A stretch of DNA of 26,082 nt, taken from positions 1 to 26,082 of the forward strand of contig JADFVY010000049.1 in the NCBI GenBank assembly GCA_015222795.1. The letters run 5' to 3'. The notes beneath the pieces are model-generated. The model was not told the DNA's origin, did no database searches, and saw nothing but the letters and a program-made list of their open reading frames with translations. The position numbers were made by a program, and so were the translations under genes. Below, one piece after another: positions 7,357-15,900 of the stretch (position 1 is the first letter of the stretch; each line of letters opens with the position of its first letter). This DNA is from Pseudomonadota bacterium. Its GTDB lineage: Bacteria; Pseudomonadota; Alphaproteobacteria; UBA8366; JADFVY01.

Positions 7357-8592
7357 ATGGGCAGGCATAAGGACACGAGGGTATTAATATATAGCCACGA
7401 TACCTTCGGGCTGGGGCATCTGCGCAGATGCCGGGCGATCGCCCACTCGCTGGTGGGGTACGATCAGAATATGTCGGTCCTGATTTTATCGGGATCGCCG
7501 ATCATCGGCAACTTCGATTTCCGCGCCCGGGTCGATTTCGTGCGGGTTCCCGGCGTCATCAAGCTGCGCAACGGCGATTACACCTCGCTGGCGCTGCATA
7601 TCGACGTCGAGGAGACTTTGGCAATCCGCGCCTCCATCGTTCAGCATACGGCGGAAGCCTTCAGCCCGGACCTTTTCATCGTCGACAAGGAACCGCTGGG
7701 CCTGCGTGGCGAGGTGGAAGGCACATTGGAGCTGTTAAAAAGCAAGGGCACGCCGCTGGTGCTGGGCCTGCGCGATGTCCTGGACGATCCGGCGGCGCTG
7801 CGGGCCGAGTGGACCCGCAAGCGGGCATTGCCAGCGTTACAAGACCTTTACGATGAAATCTGGGTTTATGGCGACCCGGAAATATGCGACCCGCTGGCCG
7901 GCCTCGGCGTTTCGCAAGCGATCCGCGACAAAACGTACTTTACCGGTTATCTGCGGCGCGAACTCCCGGTCGACCCGCCGATGCACACCCCGCTGAACAA
8001 GATTGAAGCGCCCTATCTCCTGGTTACGCCTGGCGGTGGCGGTGACGGCCAGGAAATGGTGGACTGGGTGCTCAGCGCCTACGAAATTGATCCCGACCTG
8101 CCACATCCGGCATTGCTGGTGCTTGGCCCTTTCATGGCCTCGGAAAACCAGGCGGAGTTCCAGGCGCGGGCGAACATGCTGCCCAATGTCGAGGTCATCA
8201 CCTTCGACGCCCATATGGAAAGTCTGATTGACCAGGCCATCGGCATCGTCGCCATGGGTGGCTACAACACCTTTTGCGAAATTCTCTCTTTCGACAAACC
8301 GGGCCTGATCGTGCCCCGCACGGTGCCGCGCAAGGAGCAATATATCCGCGCGTCGCGCGCACAGGAACTGGGCCTGGTCCGGATGCTGATCAATGACGGC
8401 GTGCGCAACCCGTGTGATATGTCGACCGCCCTGCGTTTCCTCGCCAGCCAGCCGCGACCATCAGCGGCCATGCGACCCGGCATGATGGACGGAGTGCAAA
8501 CGGTCAACCAGCTTGCCGACCGGCTGCTGCACGGGCGCACGGCCAACGTTCGGCCGTCCCATGGCCCCAGGGCGGAGCGGCAGCAGGCGTGA
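7357..8592 (+). CDS. COG4671-type (MurG/GT28-like) glycosyltransferase
   Basis: This 411-residue protein has the GT-B layout of the MurG/GT28 group. The N-terminal domain opens with 'VLIYSHDTFGLGHLRRC', whose GLGHLRR loop (18-24) is the counterpart of the MurG glycine-rich loop. The C-terminal domain holds 'VTPGGGGDG' (223-231) and 'VAMGGYNTFCEIL' (298-310), the nucleotide-sugar site with the conserved Gly-Gly-Tyr-Asn. 'VPRTVPRKEQYIRASR' resembles the end of that site. The family is usually annotated as predicted glycosyltransferase COG4671; donor and acceptor are unknown. A GGGAG ribosome site precedes the ATG. It is first in a tightly packed operon, and a related gene lies at 11571-12707. 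It diverges from the ABC exporter-like gene across about 190 bases. Confidence 0.85.
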   Translation: MGRHKDTRVLIYSHDTFGLGHLRRCRAIAHSLVGYDQNMSVLILSGSPIIGNFDFRARVDFVRVPGVIKLRNGDYTSLALHIDVEETLAIRASIVQHTAEAFSPDLFIVDKEPLGLRGEVEGTLELLKSKGTPLVLGLRDVLDDPAALRAEWTRKRALPALQDLYDEIWVYGDPEICDPLAGLGVSQAIRDKTYFTGYLRRELPVDPPMHTPLNKIEAPYLLVTPGGGGDGQEMVDWVLSAYEIDPDLPHPALLVLGPFMASENQAEFQARANMLPNVEVITFDAHMESLIDQAIGIVAMGGYNTFCEILSFDKPGLIVPRTVPRKEQYIRASRAQELGLVRMLINDGVRNPCDMSTALRFLASQPRPSAAMRPGMMDGVQTVNQLADRLLHGRTANVRPSHGPRAERQQA

Positions 8593-9842
8593 CCGCGGTC
8601 GCCGTCATCCTGAAAGGCTACCCCCGCCTGTCCGAAACCTTCATCGCACAGGAAATATTGGCGCTACAGCGGCGCGGGCTGGACCTGCGGATCGTCTCGC
8701 TACGCCACCCTACCGACAAGGAAATCCACCCGGTCCACCGGGAAATTACCGCGCCGGTCAGCTACCTGCCCGAATATCTGCACAGCGAGCCATTTCGCGT
8801 GCTGCGCGGCTTCGCCGCCGCCCGGAAGCTGCCGGGATACGCCCGCGCCCGCGCCACATGGCGCCACGATCTCGCCCGCGACCGGACCCGCAACCGCGTC
8901 CGCCGTTTCGGCCAGGCCTGCGTGCTGGCGGCGGAGTTGCCGGGCGACATCACGCATCTCTATGCCCATTTCCTGCATACCCCGGCCTCGGTCACGCGCT
9001 ATGCGGCGATCATGCGCGGCCTGCCCTGGAGCTGTTCGGCCCACGCCAAGGATATCTGGACGTCGCCGAATTGGGAAATCGCGGAAAAGCTGGCGGACGC
9101 CGCCTGGACGGTGACCTGCACGCGCGCCGGGTTCGATCGTCTGGCCGGACTCGCCCCCGACCCGGACAAGGTCGGCCTCGTCTATCACGGTCTGGATCTT
9201 GACCGCTTCCCGCCGCCCACTGGCGCGCGTCCCGCGAGGGACGGCGGCGATCCGGGTGAGCCGGCCATCATCCTTTCCGTCGGCCGCGCGGTTGAAAAGA
9301 AGGGTTATGGCGACCTGCTGGCCGCACTCGCCCTGTTGCCGCCGGAAATGAACTGGCGCTTCCGCCATATCGGCGGCGGCGGCGTCTCGGATCGGCTGAA
9401 AGCGGAGGCCGAGCGGCTTGGCATCACCGGGCGGATCTGCTGGCTGGGCGCGCGATCCCAGGAAAAGGTGCTTGAAGAACTGAGGGCCGCCGATCTGTTC
9501 GTGCTGTCCAGCAAGATCGGCAAGGATGGCGACCGTGACGGCCTGCCCAACGTCCTGATGGAGGCGGCGAGCCAGACTCTGCCGCTGTTGGCAACCAGCG
9601 TTTCGGGCATCCCGGAACTGGTGGAAGACGGCCGCACCGGTCTTTTGGTCGAGCCCGGCGACATCGAGGCGCTGGCGCGGTCTCTGGCGCGCCTGATCCG
9701 GGATCCGGAGTTACGCCGTGAACTGGGCGCCGCCGGCGCGCGAAAGGTCGGGGCGGATTTCTCGTTGTCCGGCAATATCGCGGGCATCGCGGCACGGTTC
9801 GGCCTGACGGAACCGCGGGAGCAGGCTACCGCATGCGAATAG
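8589..9842 (+). CDS. GT4 glycosyltransferase, WcaL/colanic-acid-type
   Basis: This 417-residue GT-B enzyme of family GT4 probably adds one sugar of a surface glycan from a nucleotide-sugar donor. The N-terminus 'VILKGYPRLSETFIAQEI' is the hallmark of the WcaL-like group. 'THLYAHFLHTPASVTRYAA' and 'SCSAHAKDIWTSP' are also typical. In the C-terminal domain 'LSVGRAVEKKGYGDLL' (229-243) binds the donor diphosphate region, and 'RDGLPNVLMEA' (316-326) is the E-x7-E motif with Asp317 and Glu325. 'VSGIPELVEDGRTGLLVEPG' closes the site. The GTG start at 8589 overlaps the previous stop by four bases (GTGA), indicating translational coupling. No membrane segment or signal peptide is visible, so it should act at the cytoplasmic side of the inner membrane. 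Confidence 0.88.
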   Translation: MTAVAVILKGYPRLSETFIAQEILALQRRGLDLRIVSLRHPTDKEIHPVHREITAPVSYLPEYLHSEPFRVLRGFAAARKLPGYARARATWRHDLARDRTRNRVRRFGQACVLAAELPGDITHLYAHFLHTPASVTRYAAIMRGLPWSCSAHAKDIWTSPNWEIAEKLADAAWTVTCTRAGFDRLAGLAPDPDKVGLVYHGLDLDRFPPPTGARPARDGGDPGEPAIILSVGRAVEKKGYGDLLAALALLPPEMNWRFRHIGGGGVSDRLKAEAERLGITGRICWLGARSQEKVLEELRAADLFVLSSKIGKDGDRDGLPNVLMEAASQTLPLLATSVSGIPELVEDGRTGLLVEPGDIEALARSLARLIRDPELRRELGAAGARKVGADFSLSGNIAGIAARFGLTEPREQATACE

Positions 9843-10975
9843 CTTTTTATGCGCCACTGAAATCACCGGACCACCGCGTGCCCTCGGGCGACCGCACGGT
9901 GGCCCGCCTGTTCGTGCGCGCGCTGCGGGAGGGCGGGCATGGTGTCGAGATTGCCTCGCGCGTGCGTGCGTTCGACGGAAAAGGGGATACTTTCAAACAG
10001 GATAAAATCCGTGCCGCCGCCGAACGGAGCGCCGACAGTTATATCGCGCGGAATCGCACCACGCCGCCAGACCTGTGGTTCACCTATCACCTCTATCACA
10101 AGGCGCCCGACTGGATTGGCCCACGGGTCGCGAGCGCCTTCGGCATTCCCTATGTAGTGGCGGAAGCCAGCTATGCGCCGAAGCAGAAGGACGGTCCCTG
10201 GGGGCTGGGGCACGACGCGGTGGCGGACGCGTTGCGCGCCGCCACCCACGTTATCTGCCTCAATCCGGCGGACGAGGATTGCATTGTCGGGTTGCGGGGC
10301 TACGACGGCCGCATCCGTCATCTGGCGCCGTTCCTCGACAGCGGCCCGGCGCACCGGGCGGCGGCCCGGCGCAAGTCCCTGCGGGCGGGCTTGGCGGAGG
10401 CGCTGCGGATCGACGAGAAAACTCCCTGGATCGCGGCGACCGCGATGATGCGGCCGGGTGACAAGCTGGCTTCATACCGGTTGCTGGGCCAGGCGTTGCG
10501 CCAAATCGAGGCGCGGCCCTGGGTCTTGCTCGTGGCGGGCGACGGCGAGGCTCGCCCCGAAGTCGAACAGGCCCTCGATTTTCCCGGCCGGGTGCATTTT
10601 CTGGGCCGCGCGGACCGCGAGACCGTCGATGGCCTGCACGCGGCGGCCGATATCGGCGCCTGGCCCGCAGTCAACGAGGCATACGGGATGGCGGTGCTCG
10701 AGGCCCAGACCGCCGGCCTGCCGCTCGTCGCGGGCGATCGCCCCGGCGTACGGCAGATCGTGATCGACGGCGAGACCGGCCTTTTGACGCCGGAAGGTGA
10801 CGTCGAGGCATTTGCGGCGGCTATCGGCAGCCTGCTGGATGATCCGGCCCGCATCGCGCAAATGAGGAAAACTTCCTTAAAAACAATAGGCGACCGCCAT
10901 AACCTGATAAACGCCGCGATACAGCTTGACCGTATTCTGAAAGAGGCCGTTGCCGCCGCCGGTGAGACCGCGTAA
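9833..10975 (+). CDS. GT4-family glycosyltransferase
   Basis: This 380-residue GT-B glycosyltransferase begins 'MRIAFYAPLKSPDHRVPSGD', where the loop after the first strand would contact the acceptor. The C-terminal half has 'VLLVAGDGEARPEVEQAL', 'GRVHFLGRADRETVDGLHAA' and a clean E-x7-E motif in 'NEAYGMAVLEA' (Glu282 and Glu290). 'AGDRPGVRQIVIDGETGLL' follows, all typical of GT4. The middle part ('DLWFTYHLYHKAPDWIG', 'VAEASYAPKQKDGPW') is not one I can tie to a specific subfamily. It overlaps the end of the preceding glycosyltransferase by 10 bases, with a GGAGC-like ribosome site inside that gene. The sugar transferred is unknown, but its position makes it part of the same glycan pathway. 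Confidence 0.86.
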   Translation: MRIAFYAPLKSPDHRVPSGDRTVARLFVRALREGGHGVEIASRVRAFDGKGDTFKQDKIRAAAERSADSYIARNRTTPPDLWFTYHLYHKAPDWIGPRVASAFGIPYVVAEASYAPKQKDGPWGLGHDAVADALRAATHVICLNPADEDCIVGLRGYDGRIRHLAPFLDSGPAHRAAARRKSLRAGLAEALRIDEKTPWIAATAMMRPGDKLASYRLLGQALRQIEARPWVLLVAGDGEARPEVEQALDFPGRVHFLGRADRETVDGLHAAADIGAWPAVNEAYGMAVLEAQTAGLPLVAGDRPGVRQIVIDGETGLLTPEGDVEAFAAAIGSLLDDPARIAQMRKTSLKTIGDRHNLINAAIQLDRILKEAVAAAGETA

Positions 10976-11574
10976 TGGTCCATTTCGCCGTCGTTCGTCA
11001 TGCGCCGACCGAATGGAACGCCATCGGGCGCGTCCAGGGCCGCTCCGACATTCCGCTCAGCGAGGCTGGCCGGGAAATTGCCGCTGGCTGGTCGCTGCCC
11101 GCCGGCCTGGACGGTTTTCAGGCGATCGCCAGCCCGCTGACGCGCACCGTTGAGACCGCACATCTTCTGCTCGGCCGCGCGGCGGCGACGGACGAACGGT
11201 TGATCGAGATGGACTGGGCCGTTTGGGAGGGCCGCGAACTGCCCGACCTGCGCGCCGAACTGGGCGATTTGATGGTGGCCTGGGAGGCCAAGGGTTTGGA
11301 TTTCCGCGCGCCGGAGGGTGAGAGCCCGCGCGACGTACAGGCCCGCCTCGCCCCCCTGCTGGCCGAAATAGCCGAGGCCGCGCGGCCGACCCTGGCCGTC
11401 ACCCACAAGGGCGTCATCCGCGCGCTTTATGCGCTCGCCGTCGGGTGGGATATGAGCGACAAGCCGCCGGAGAAGCTGCGCGACGATTGCGTCCATGTTT
11501 TCACGCTCTCGGCCGAAGGCCTGCCATCGGTCGACCAATTGAACCTGCCGTTGACCGGCGGGGAGACCGGATGA
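10975..11574 (+). CDS. Histidine phosphatase (phosphoglycerate mutase-like) protein
   Basis: This 199-residue protein belongs to the branch-1 histidine phosphatase superfamily. The catalytic loop reads 'VVRHAPTEWN', with Arg7-8 region and nucleophile His9; Ala replaces the common Gly of the RHG motif. Arg57 ('ASPLTRTVETA'), the acidic pair in 'LIEMDWAVWEG' (Glu78, Asp80) and the second catalytic His144 in 'LAVTHKGVIRAL' complete the site. It starts inside the TAATG junction at the end of the previous gene and overlaps the next by four bases. Sandwiched between glycosyltransferases, it may remove a phosphate from a sugar phosphate or glycosylated intermediate, as the related glucosyl-3-phosphoglycerate phosphatase of mycobacteria does. 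That comparison is inference; CobC-like or general phosphatase roles are also possible. Confidence 0.87.
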   Translation: MVHFAVVRHAPTEWNAIGRVQGRSDIPLSEAGREIAAGWSLPAGLDGFQAIASPLTRTVETAHLLLGRAAATDERLIEMDWAVWEGRELPDLRAELGDLMVAWEAKGLDFRAPEGESPRDVQARLAPLLAEIAEAARPTLAVTHKGVIRALYALAVGWDMSDKPPEKLRDDCVHVFTLSAEGLPSVDQLNLPLTGGETG

Positions 11575-12707
11575 CCGCCCCGCGCGTCATGGTCTATGTC
11601 CAACATCTGCTGGGGATCGGCCACCAGATGCGCGCCGCTGCGATCATCCGCGCCATGCAGGCCAGCGGCCTTGAAGTCACCTGCGTATCCGGCGGCGAGG
11701 CCGGCGGCATGCCCGATCTGGGCGGCGCGCGTCTTATCCAGCTGCCGCCGGTCAAGGCCGCCGACGCGACCTTCACCAGCCTCGTTGATCCGGAGGGCCG
11801 CGAAATCGACGACGCCTGGCGGGAAAGGCGATGCGCGGCGCTGCTGGAGGCCTTTCACGAAATTGATCCCAATGTCCTGCTGATCGAGAGCTTCCCGTTC
11901 GGCCGATGGCAGTTCCGATATGAACTTATGCCGCTGCTGCGGGCGGCGCGGGCGGGGGGCGTCGCGGTGGCCTCGTCGGTGCGCGACATCCTGGTTGAAA
12001 AGAACAAACCGGGCCGCCAGGAAAAAATCGTCGCCATCCTGCGGGAATGTTTCGACGTGGTGCTGGTCCATGGCGACGAGTCCCTGGTTCCCTTCGGCGC
12101 CACCTTCAGGTCCGCGGGCGATATCGCCGATCTGATCCGCTACACCGGCTACGTCGCGCCGCCCCCACCGGACGCCTCCCCGGAGGGGCCCGGCAAGGGA
12201 GAGGTCGTGGTCGCGGCTGGCGGCGGCGCGGTGGGCGGCATCCTGTTGCGCACGGCGCTGGCCGCGCGCCCGTTGACCACCATGGCCGCGGCGCCATGGC
12301 GCCTGATAACCGGGCCCAACCTGGCGGCGGAAGAGCGGGAGAAACTTGTTGAAACACAAGGCGTTACGGTGGAAACGCTGCGCCGGGATTATCGCGAGGT
12401 TTTGAGCCGCGCGGCACTATCGGTCAGCCAGGCCGGCTACAACACGGTGATGGATATTCTTGTCACCGGGGTCCACGCCGTATTGGTCCCCTTCGCCGCC
12501 GAGGGCGAGACCGAACAGGCACAGCGCGCCCGCCTGCTAGCCGGGCGTGGCCGCGTGCAAGTGGCCGACGAGGCCACCCTCACCCCCGAGTCCCTGGCCG
12601 CCGCGATCGACGAGGCCCTGTCCTGTCCCGCCCCGGCGCTTGAGGGTTTGGCGCTGAATGGGGCCGCCGAAACGGCGCGGGCGGTGCGGGAACTGGTCGA
12701 GCGATAG
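11571..12707 (+). CDS. Second COG4671-type (MurG/GT28-like) glycosyltransferase
   Basis: This 378-residue protein resembles the product of the gene at 7357-8592 in layout. It has an N-terminal 'VMVYVQHLLGIGHQMRAA' with the GIGHQMR loop (15-21), 'VAVASSVRDILVEKNKPGRQ' in the linker, a glycine-rich 'AAGGGAVGG' (215-223), and 'VSQAGYNTVMDIL' (285-297) as the donor-binding block. 'VPFAAEGETEQAQRARLLA' follows. The frame is open further upstream, but the ATG at 11571 overlaps the previous stop as ATGA and has GGGGAG before it, so I take it as the start. Having two members of this uncommon family in one operon suggests successive or donor-specific transfers. After its stop there are only 24 bases to the next gene, with a TATACT stretch that might be a weak internal promoter. 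Confidence 0.84.
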   Translation: MTAPRVMVYVQHLLGIGHQMRAAAIIRAMQASGLEVTCVSGGEAGGMPDLGGARLIQLPPVKAADATFTSLVDPEGREIDDAWRERRCAALLEAFHEIDPNVLLIESFPFGRWQFRYELMPLLRAARAGGVAVASSVRDILVEKNKPGRQEKIVAILRECFDVVLVHGDESLVPFGATFRSAGDIADLIRYTGYVAPPPPDASPEGPGKGEVVVAAGGGAVGGILLRTALAARPLTTMAAAPWRLITGPNLAAEEREKLVETQGVTVETLRRDYREVLSRAALSVSQAGYNTVMDILVTGVHAVLVPFAAEGETEQAQRARLLAGRGRVQVADEATLTPESLAAAIDEALSCPAPALEGLALNGAAETARAVRELVER

Positions 12708-12731
12708 AACTCGGCCTATACTATTCGGCAA

Positions 12732-13523
12732 ATGAACGGAGTGAGCAAGATAACAATAGATGAGGGCATGCCGGCGGACGGCGACGAGCCGTGGCGGGCG
12801 CTCGATGCCGAGCTCGAGACTTGGACGCGAGCAGGGCTGACGGCCCGGTTCTGGTGGCGCGACGACGATGCGACACGGCCGGGGCCGCTGCTCGACCGGC
12901 TGCTGGAAACGGCCGGGCAGACACCCATCGCGCTGGCGGTTATCCCGGCAACGGCGGAGGATTCGCTGGCGGCGCGACTGGCGGAACACAGCCGCCAGGG
13001 AGGCAGCGCCCTGGTGCTGCAGCATGGATACGCGCACCTCAATCATGCCCCGCCCACCACCAAAAAGGCGGAATTCGGCGATCACCGGCCGCTGGAAACC
13101 ATGCTGGACGAACTGGTCCAGGGCCGGCGGAGACTGGAAGCCCTGTTCGGCGAACATTTCGAGCCGATCCTCACGCCGCCCTGGAACCGCATCGGCAACG
13201 AAGTCGCCAAATCCCTGGGGCAATCCGGGCTGCAAGGGTTGTCGCGCTTCGGCCCGCGCGGGTCCAACGAGGGCGACAGGGTTGTCAACACCCATATCGA
13301 CATCATCGACTGGCGCGGGGACCGGGGTTTCGTGGGCGAGCGGCAAGCCCTGACGGCGGCGACCGGACATCTGGCGGCGCGGCGAGCCGGCGCCGCCGAC
13401 CGGGACGAACCAACCGGTCTGTTGACCCACCACCGCGACCATGACGAGGCCTGTTGGCGTTTCATCGTGCGGTTCAACGCCGCCATCAATGCCCATCCGG
13501 CTGCGCTTTGGGTGACACCATGA
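12732..13523 (+). CDS. Divergent polysaccharide deacetylase-like (NodB-fold) protein
   Basis: These 263 residues resemble polysaccharide deacetylases, which remove N- or O-acetyl groups from sugars with a metal ion. 'ARFWWRDDDATRP' supplies an Asp cluster at 44-46, where the family has its TFDDG motif. 'VLQHGYAHLNHAP' supplies His98 and His102, spaced like the metal-binding HxxxH. 'ILTPPWNRI' (146-154) matches the conserved RxPxG/W region, and 'LLTHHRDHD' the late catalytic His. No signal peptide or membrane segment is evident, so the enzyme may act in the cytoplasm on a lipid- or nucleotide-linked sugar. The start is uncertain: the ATG at 12732 has no good ribosome site, and an ATG at 12768 follows GAGG very closely. 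It ends in a four-base overlap with the next gene. Confidence 0.78.
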   Translation: MNGVSKITIDEGMPADGDEPWRALDAELETWTRAGLTARFWWRDDDATRPGPLLDRLLETAGQTPIALAVIPATAEDSLAARLAEHSRQGGSALVLQHGYAHLNHAPPTTKKAEFGDHRPLETMLDELVQGRRRLEALFGEHFEPILTPPWNRIGNEVAKSLGQSGLQGLSRFGPRGSNEGDRVVNTHIDIIDWRGDRGFVGERQALTAATGHLAARRAGAADRDEPTGLLTHHRDHDEACWRFIVRFNAAINAHPAALWVTP

Positions 13524-14023
13524 CCCGCTATCATTATCCGCCAAAGGCCCTGTTGGGCGACTATCTGCGCGCCGGCGGGGGATTCGCCATCACCGGCGGA
13601 TCGGCTCTTTTTCTTGTAACCGCAACGCCCGTGACGGTAATTTTGAGCTCACTGGCACTCCTGTTCGGTATTTTTGGCTTGCGCACGGCGCTGCGTCAGT
13701 TCACCGTGATCGAAATATCGAACGAGGCGGTTACCGTGGTGGGCGCTGGCGGAAAACGCATGGCGTGGCGCGACGTTCGACAATTGCGGCTGGACTATTA
13801 TTCAACCCGCCGCGACGATCGGGGAGGCTGGATGCAAATGAAGATATCGGGCCCCGGCGGTCATATCCGGGTCGATTCCGCGCTGAACAAGTTCGAGCGC
13901 CTGGCCGGCGAGGTCGCGGCCCGCGCGGCGGCGCATGATGTTGCGATGAACGATACGACACTGAGCAACTTCCAGGCGCTGGGTGTATCGCCGCCGCCAG
14001 AGGTAACGGAGGCCAGCGCGTGA
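13520..14023 (+). CDS. Small membrane protein of unknown function
   Basis: I do not recognise a named family. The protein has 167 residues from the ATG at 13520, which overlaps the preceding stop as ATGA. Two hydrophobic segments lie at about 18-34 and 38-57, joined by a very short turn, so it should form a membrane hairpin. The remaining ~110 residues ('FTVIEISNEAVTVVGAGGKR', 'MAWRDVRQLRLDYYSTRRD', 'WMQMKISGPGGHIRVDSAL') have the alternating strand pattern of a PH-like or bPH-type domain. They would face the cytoplasm if the basic loop stays inside. It overlaps the ABC ATPase gene by four bases. Its place between the deacetylase and the importer suggests it belongs to this module, perhaps as a membrane adaptor; this is inference. 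Confidence 0.75.
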   Translation: MTRYHYPPKALLGDYLRAGGGFAITGGSALFLVTATPVTVILSSLALLFGIFGLRTALRQFTVIEISNEAVTVVGAGGKRMAWRDVRQLRLDYYSTRRDDRGGWMQMKISGPGGHIRVDSALNKFERLAGEVAARAAAHDVAMNDTTLSNFQALGVSPPPEVTEASA

Positions 14024-15900
14024 GCAAGGATCTGTTGAAAGTTACGGATCTGCGCATTGGCTTCGACCTGCCGGAAGGCGTGATCGAGGCGGTGCGTGGC
14101 GTATCCTTCTCCATCAAGCCGGGGGCGACCGTGGCGCTGGTTGGGGAATCGGGTTCCGGCAAAACCGTGGTTTCCCAGGCCATAATGGGGATATTGCCCA
14201 AGTCGGCGCGCATAACCAGCGGATCTATCCTGTTCAACGATCCCGAAAAGAAATCCGGCGCGGTGGATATTGCCGCCCTGCATCCCAACAGCCGCGCCAT
14301 GCGCGACATCAGGGGCGGGCGCATATCGATCATCTTCCAGGAGCCGATGACCTCGCTGTCGCCGCTGCATACGATCGGCAATCAGATTTCCGAGGCCCTG
14401 ACGCTTCATCGTGAATGCTCGACTTCTGAAAGCAAGGAACTAACCCGCGAAATGCTGCATATGGTCGGCTTTCCGGACCCGGCCCGGGCGCTGAGAACGT
14501 ACCCTTTCGAACTTTCCGGCGGGCTGCGCCAGCGGGCGATGATCGCCATGGCCCTGATCTGCCATCCGGCGCTGTTGGTCGCCGACGAGCCGACCACTGC
14601 TCTGGATGTGACAATTCAGGCCCAGATACTGAAGCAGGTCATTGACTTGCAGTCGGAACTGGGGATGGCGGTTCTGATCATCACGCATGATTTGGGCATC
14701 GTCGCCAACGTCGCCGAGGAGGTCGTGGTGATGTATCACGGCGAGGTCATGGAATCGGGCGGGCTGGAGGACATCTTCCGCAATCCGCAACATCCCTATC
14801 TGGAAGCGCTGCTGCGCGCGGTGCCGCGCTTTGGCATGGGGCCGGACGAGCGGCTGATTCCAATTCGCGAAATTGCCCCGCCAAAGGACACGATGCTGAA
14901 AACCGGCCGGGAAATCGTAAAGGACGGCACCCCCATCCTGTCGGTCGAGGGGCTTTCAAAGACCTTCTCGATCCGCAGGGAATCCTGGTTCGGCAGCGCC
15001 GAGGCCGAGCGCGTCGTCGCGGTGAACGATGTCGGGTTCGAGATCAAACGCGGCGAATGCCTGGGCCTGGTCGGCGAAAGCGGTTGCGGCAAAACCACCG
15101 TCAGCAAGATCATCATGCGCGCGCTCGCCCCCGACAGCGGCAGCGTCACCTGGCATGGCGATGACGAGCCGGTCGATGTGCTGGGGCTGGAGGGCGCGGC
15201 GCTAACCGCCCTGCGCCGCAAGATCCAGTTTATCTTCCAGGATCCCTTCGGCTCGCTGAACCCGCGCATGCGCGTCGAGGACCTGATCGGCGAACCCCTG
15301 GTGATTCACAACATCGGCACCGCGAAAGAGCGATCCGAGCTGGTGTCGGAACTGCTGCGGCTGGTCGGCCTCGACATGCGGCATTCAAAGCGCTACCCGC
15401 ACAGTTTTTCCGGCGGTCAGCGCCAGCGCATCGGCATCGCCCGCGCCCTGGCCCTGCAGCCCGAACTGATCATCTGCGACGAGCCCGTCTCGGCGCTGGA
15501 CGTATCGATCCAGGCGCAAATTCTGAATCTTCTGAAGGATCTGCAGCAGGCGCTGGGCCTGACCTATCTGTTCATCTCGCACAATCTGGCCGTGGTCGAT
15601 TATATCGCCGACCGCATCGCGGTTATGTGCCAAGGCCGGCTGGTCGAGATCGCACCGCGGGAAGCCCTGTTTCGCAATCCGGTTCACCCCTATACACGGC
15701 GCCTGCTGGCCGCCGTGCCCGAACCAAGCCTCGACCACAAGCTGGATTTCGCCCAGTTGATGGAGGAGCGAGCCTCCAACCCCGCCGCATGGCCGCAACC
15801 CTTCACCGACGACGGCACGGCCGCGCCGGCGATGCGCGACCTCGGAGACGGCCATTTCGTCCGGGCGATGGCTGATGTGCCATTAAAGGAATCCGCATGA
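14020..15900 (+). CDS. Fused double ATP-binding protein of an oligopeptide/oligosaccharide-type ABC importer
   Basis: This 626-residue protein carries two complete ABC ATPase domains in one chain, like YejF. Domain 1 has Walker A 'GESGSGKT' (42-49), Q-loop 'FQEPMTSLSP', signature 'LSGGL' (165-169, Leu instead of Gln), Walker B ending in Glu190, and switch His223. Domain 2 has Walker A 'GESGCGKT' (352-359), 'FQDPFGSLNPRM', signature 'FSGGQ' (463-467), Walker B ending in Glu488 and switch His521. Both sites look able to hydrolyse ATP. The stretch after each domain ('NPVHPYTRRLLAAVPEPS') is typical of peptide/nickel-type ATPases. The GTG start at 14020 overlaps the previous gene by four bases and has GGAGG upstream. 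It powers the permeases at 17808-19975. Confidence 0.94.
   Translation: MSKDLLKVTDLRIGFDLPEGVIEAVRGVSFSIKPGATVALVGESGSGKTVVSQAIMGILPKSARITSGSILFNDPEKKSGAVDIAALHPNSRAMRDIRGGRISIIFQEPMTSLSPLHTIGNQISEALTLHRECSTSESKELTREMLHMVGFPDPARALRTYPFELSGGLRQRAMIAMALICHPALLVADEPTTALDVTIQAQILKQVIDLQSELGMAVLIITHDLGIVANVAEEVVVMYHGEVMESGGLEDIFRNPQHPYLEALLRAVPRFGMGPDERLIPIREIAPPKDTMLKTGREIVKDGTPILSVEGLSKTFSIRRESWFGSAEAERVVAVNDVGFEIKRGECLGLVGESGCGKTTVSKIIMRALAPDSGSVTWHGDDEPVDVLGLEGAALTALRRKIQFIFQDPFGSLNPRMRVEDLIGEPLVIHNIGTAKERSELVSELLRLVGLDMRHSKRYPHSFSGGQRQRIGIARALALQPELIICDEPVSALDVSIQAQILNLLKDLQQALGLTYLFISHNLAVVDYIADRIAVMCQGRLVEIAPREALFRNPVHPYTRRLLAAVPEPSLDHKLDFAQLMEERASNPAAWPQPFTDDGTAAPAMRDLGDGHFVRAMADVPLKESA

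Noticed and set aside
12708..12731. TATACT stretch as a promoter that splits the large operon
   Set aside because: There is no matching -35 box and the gap is only 24 bases; it is too weak to list as a feature.
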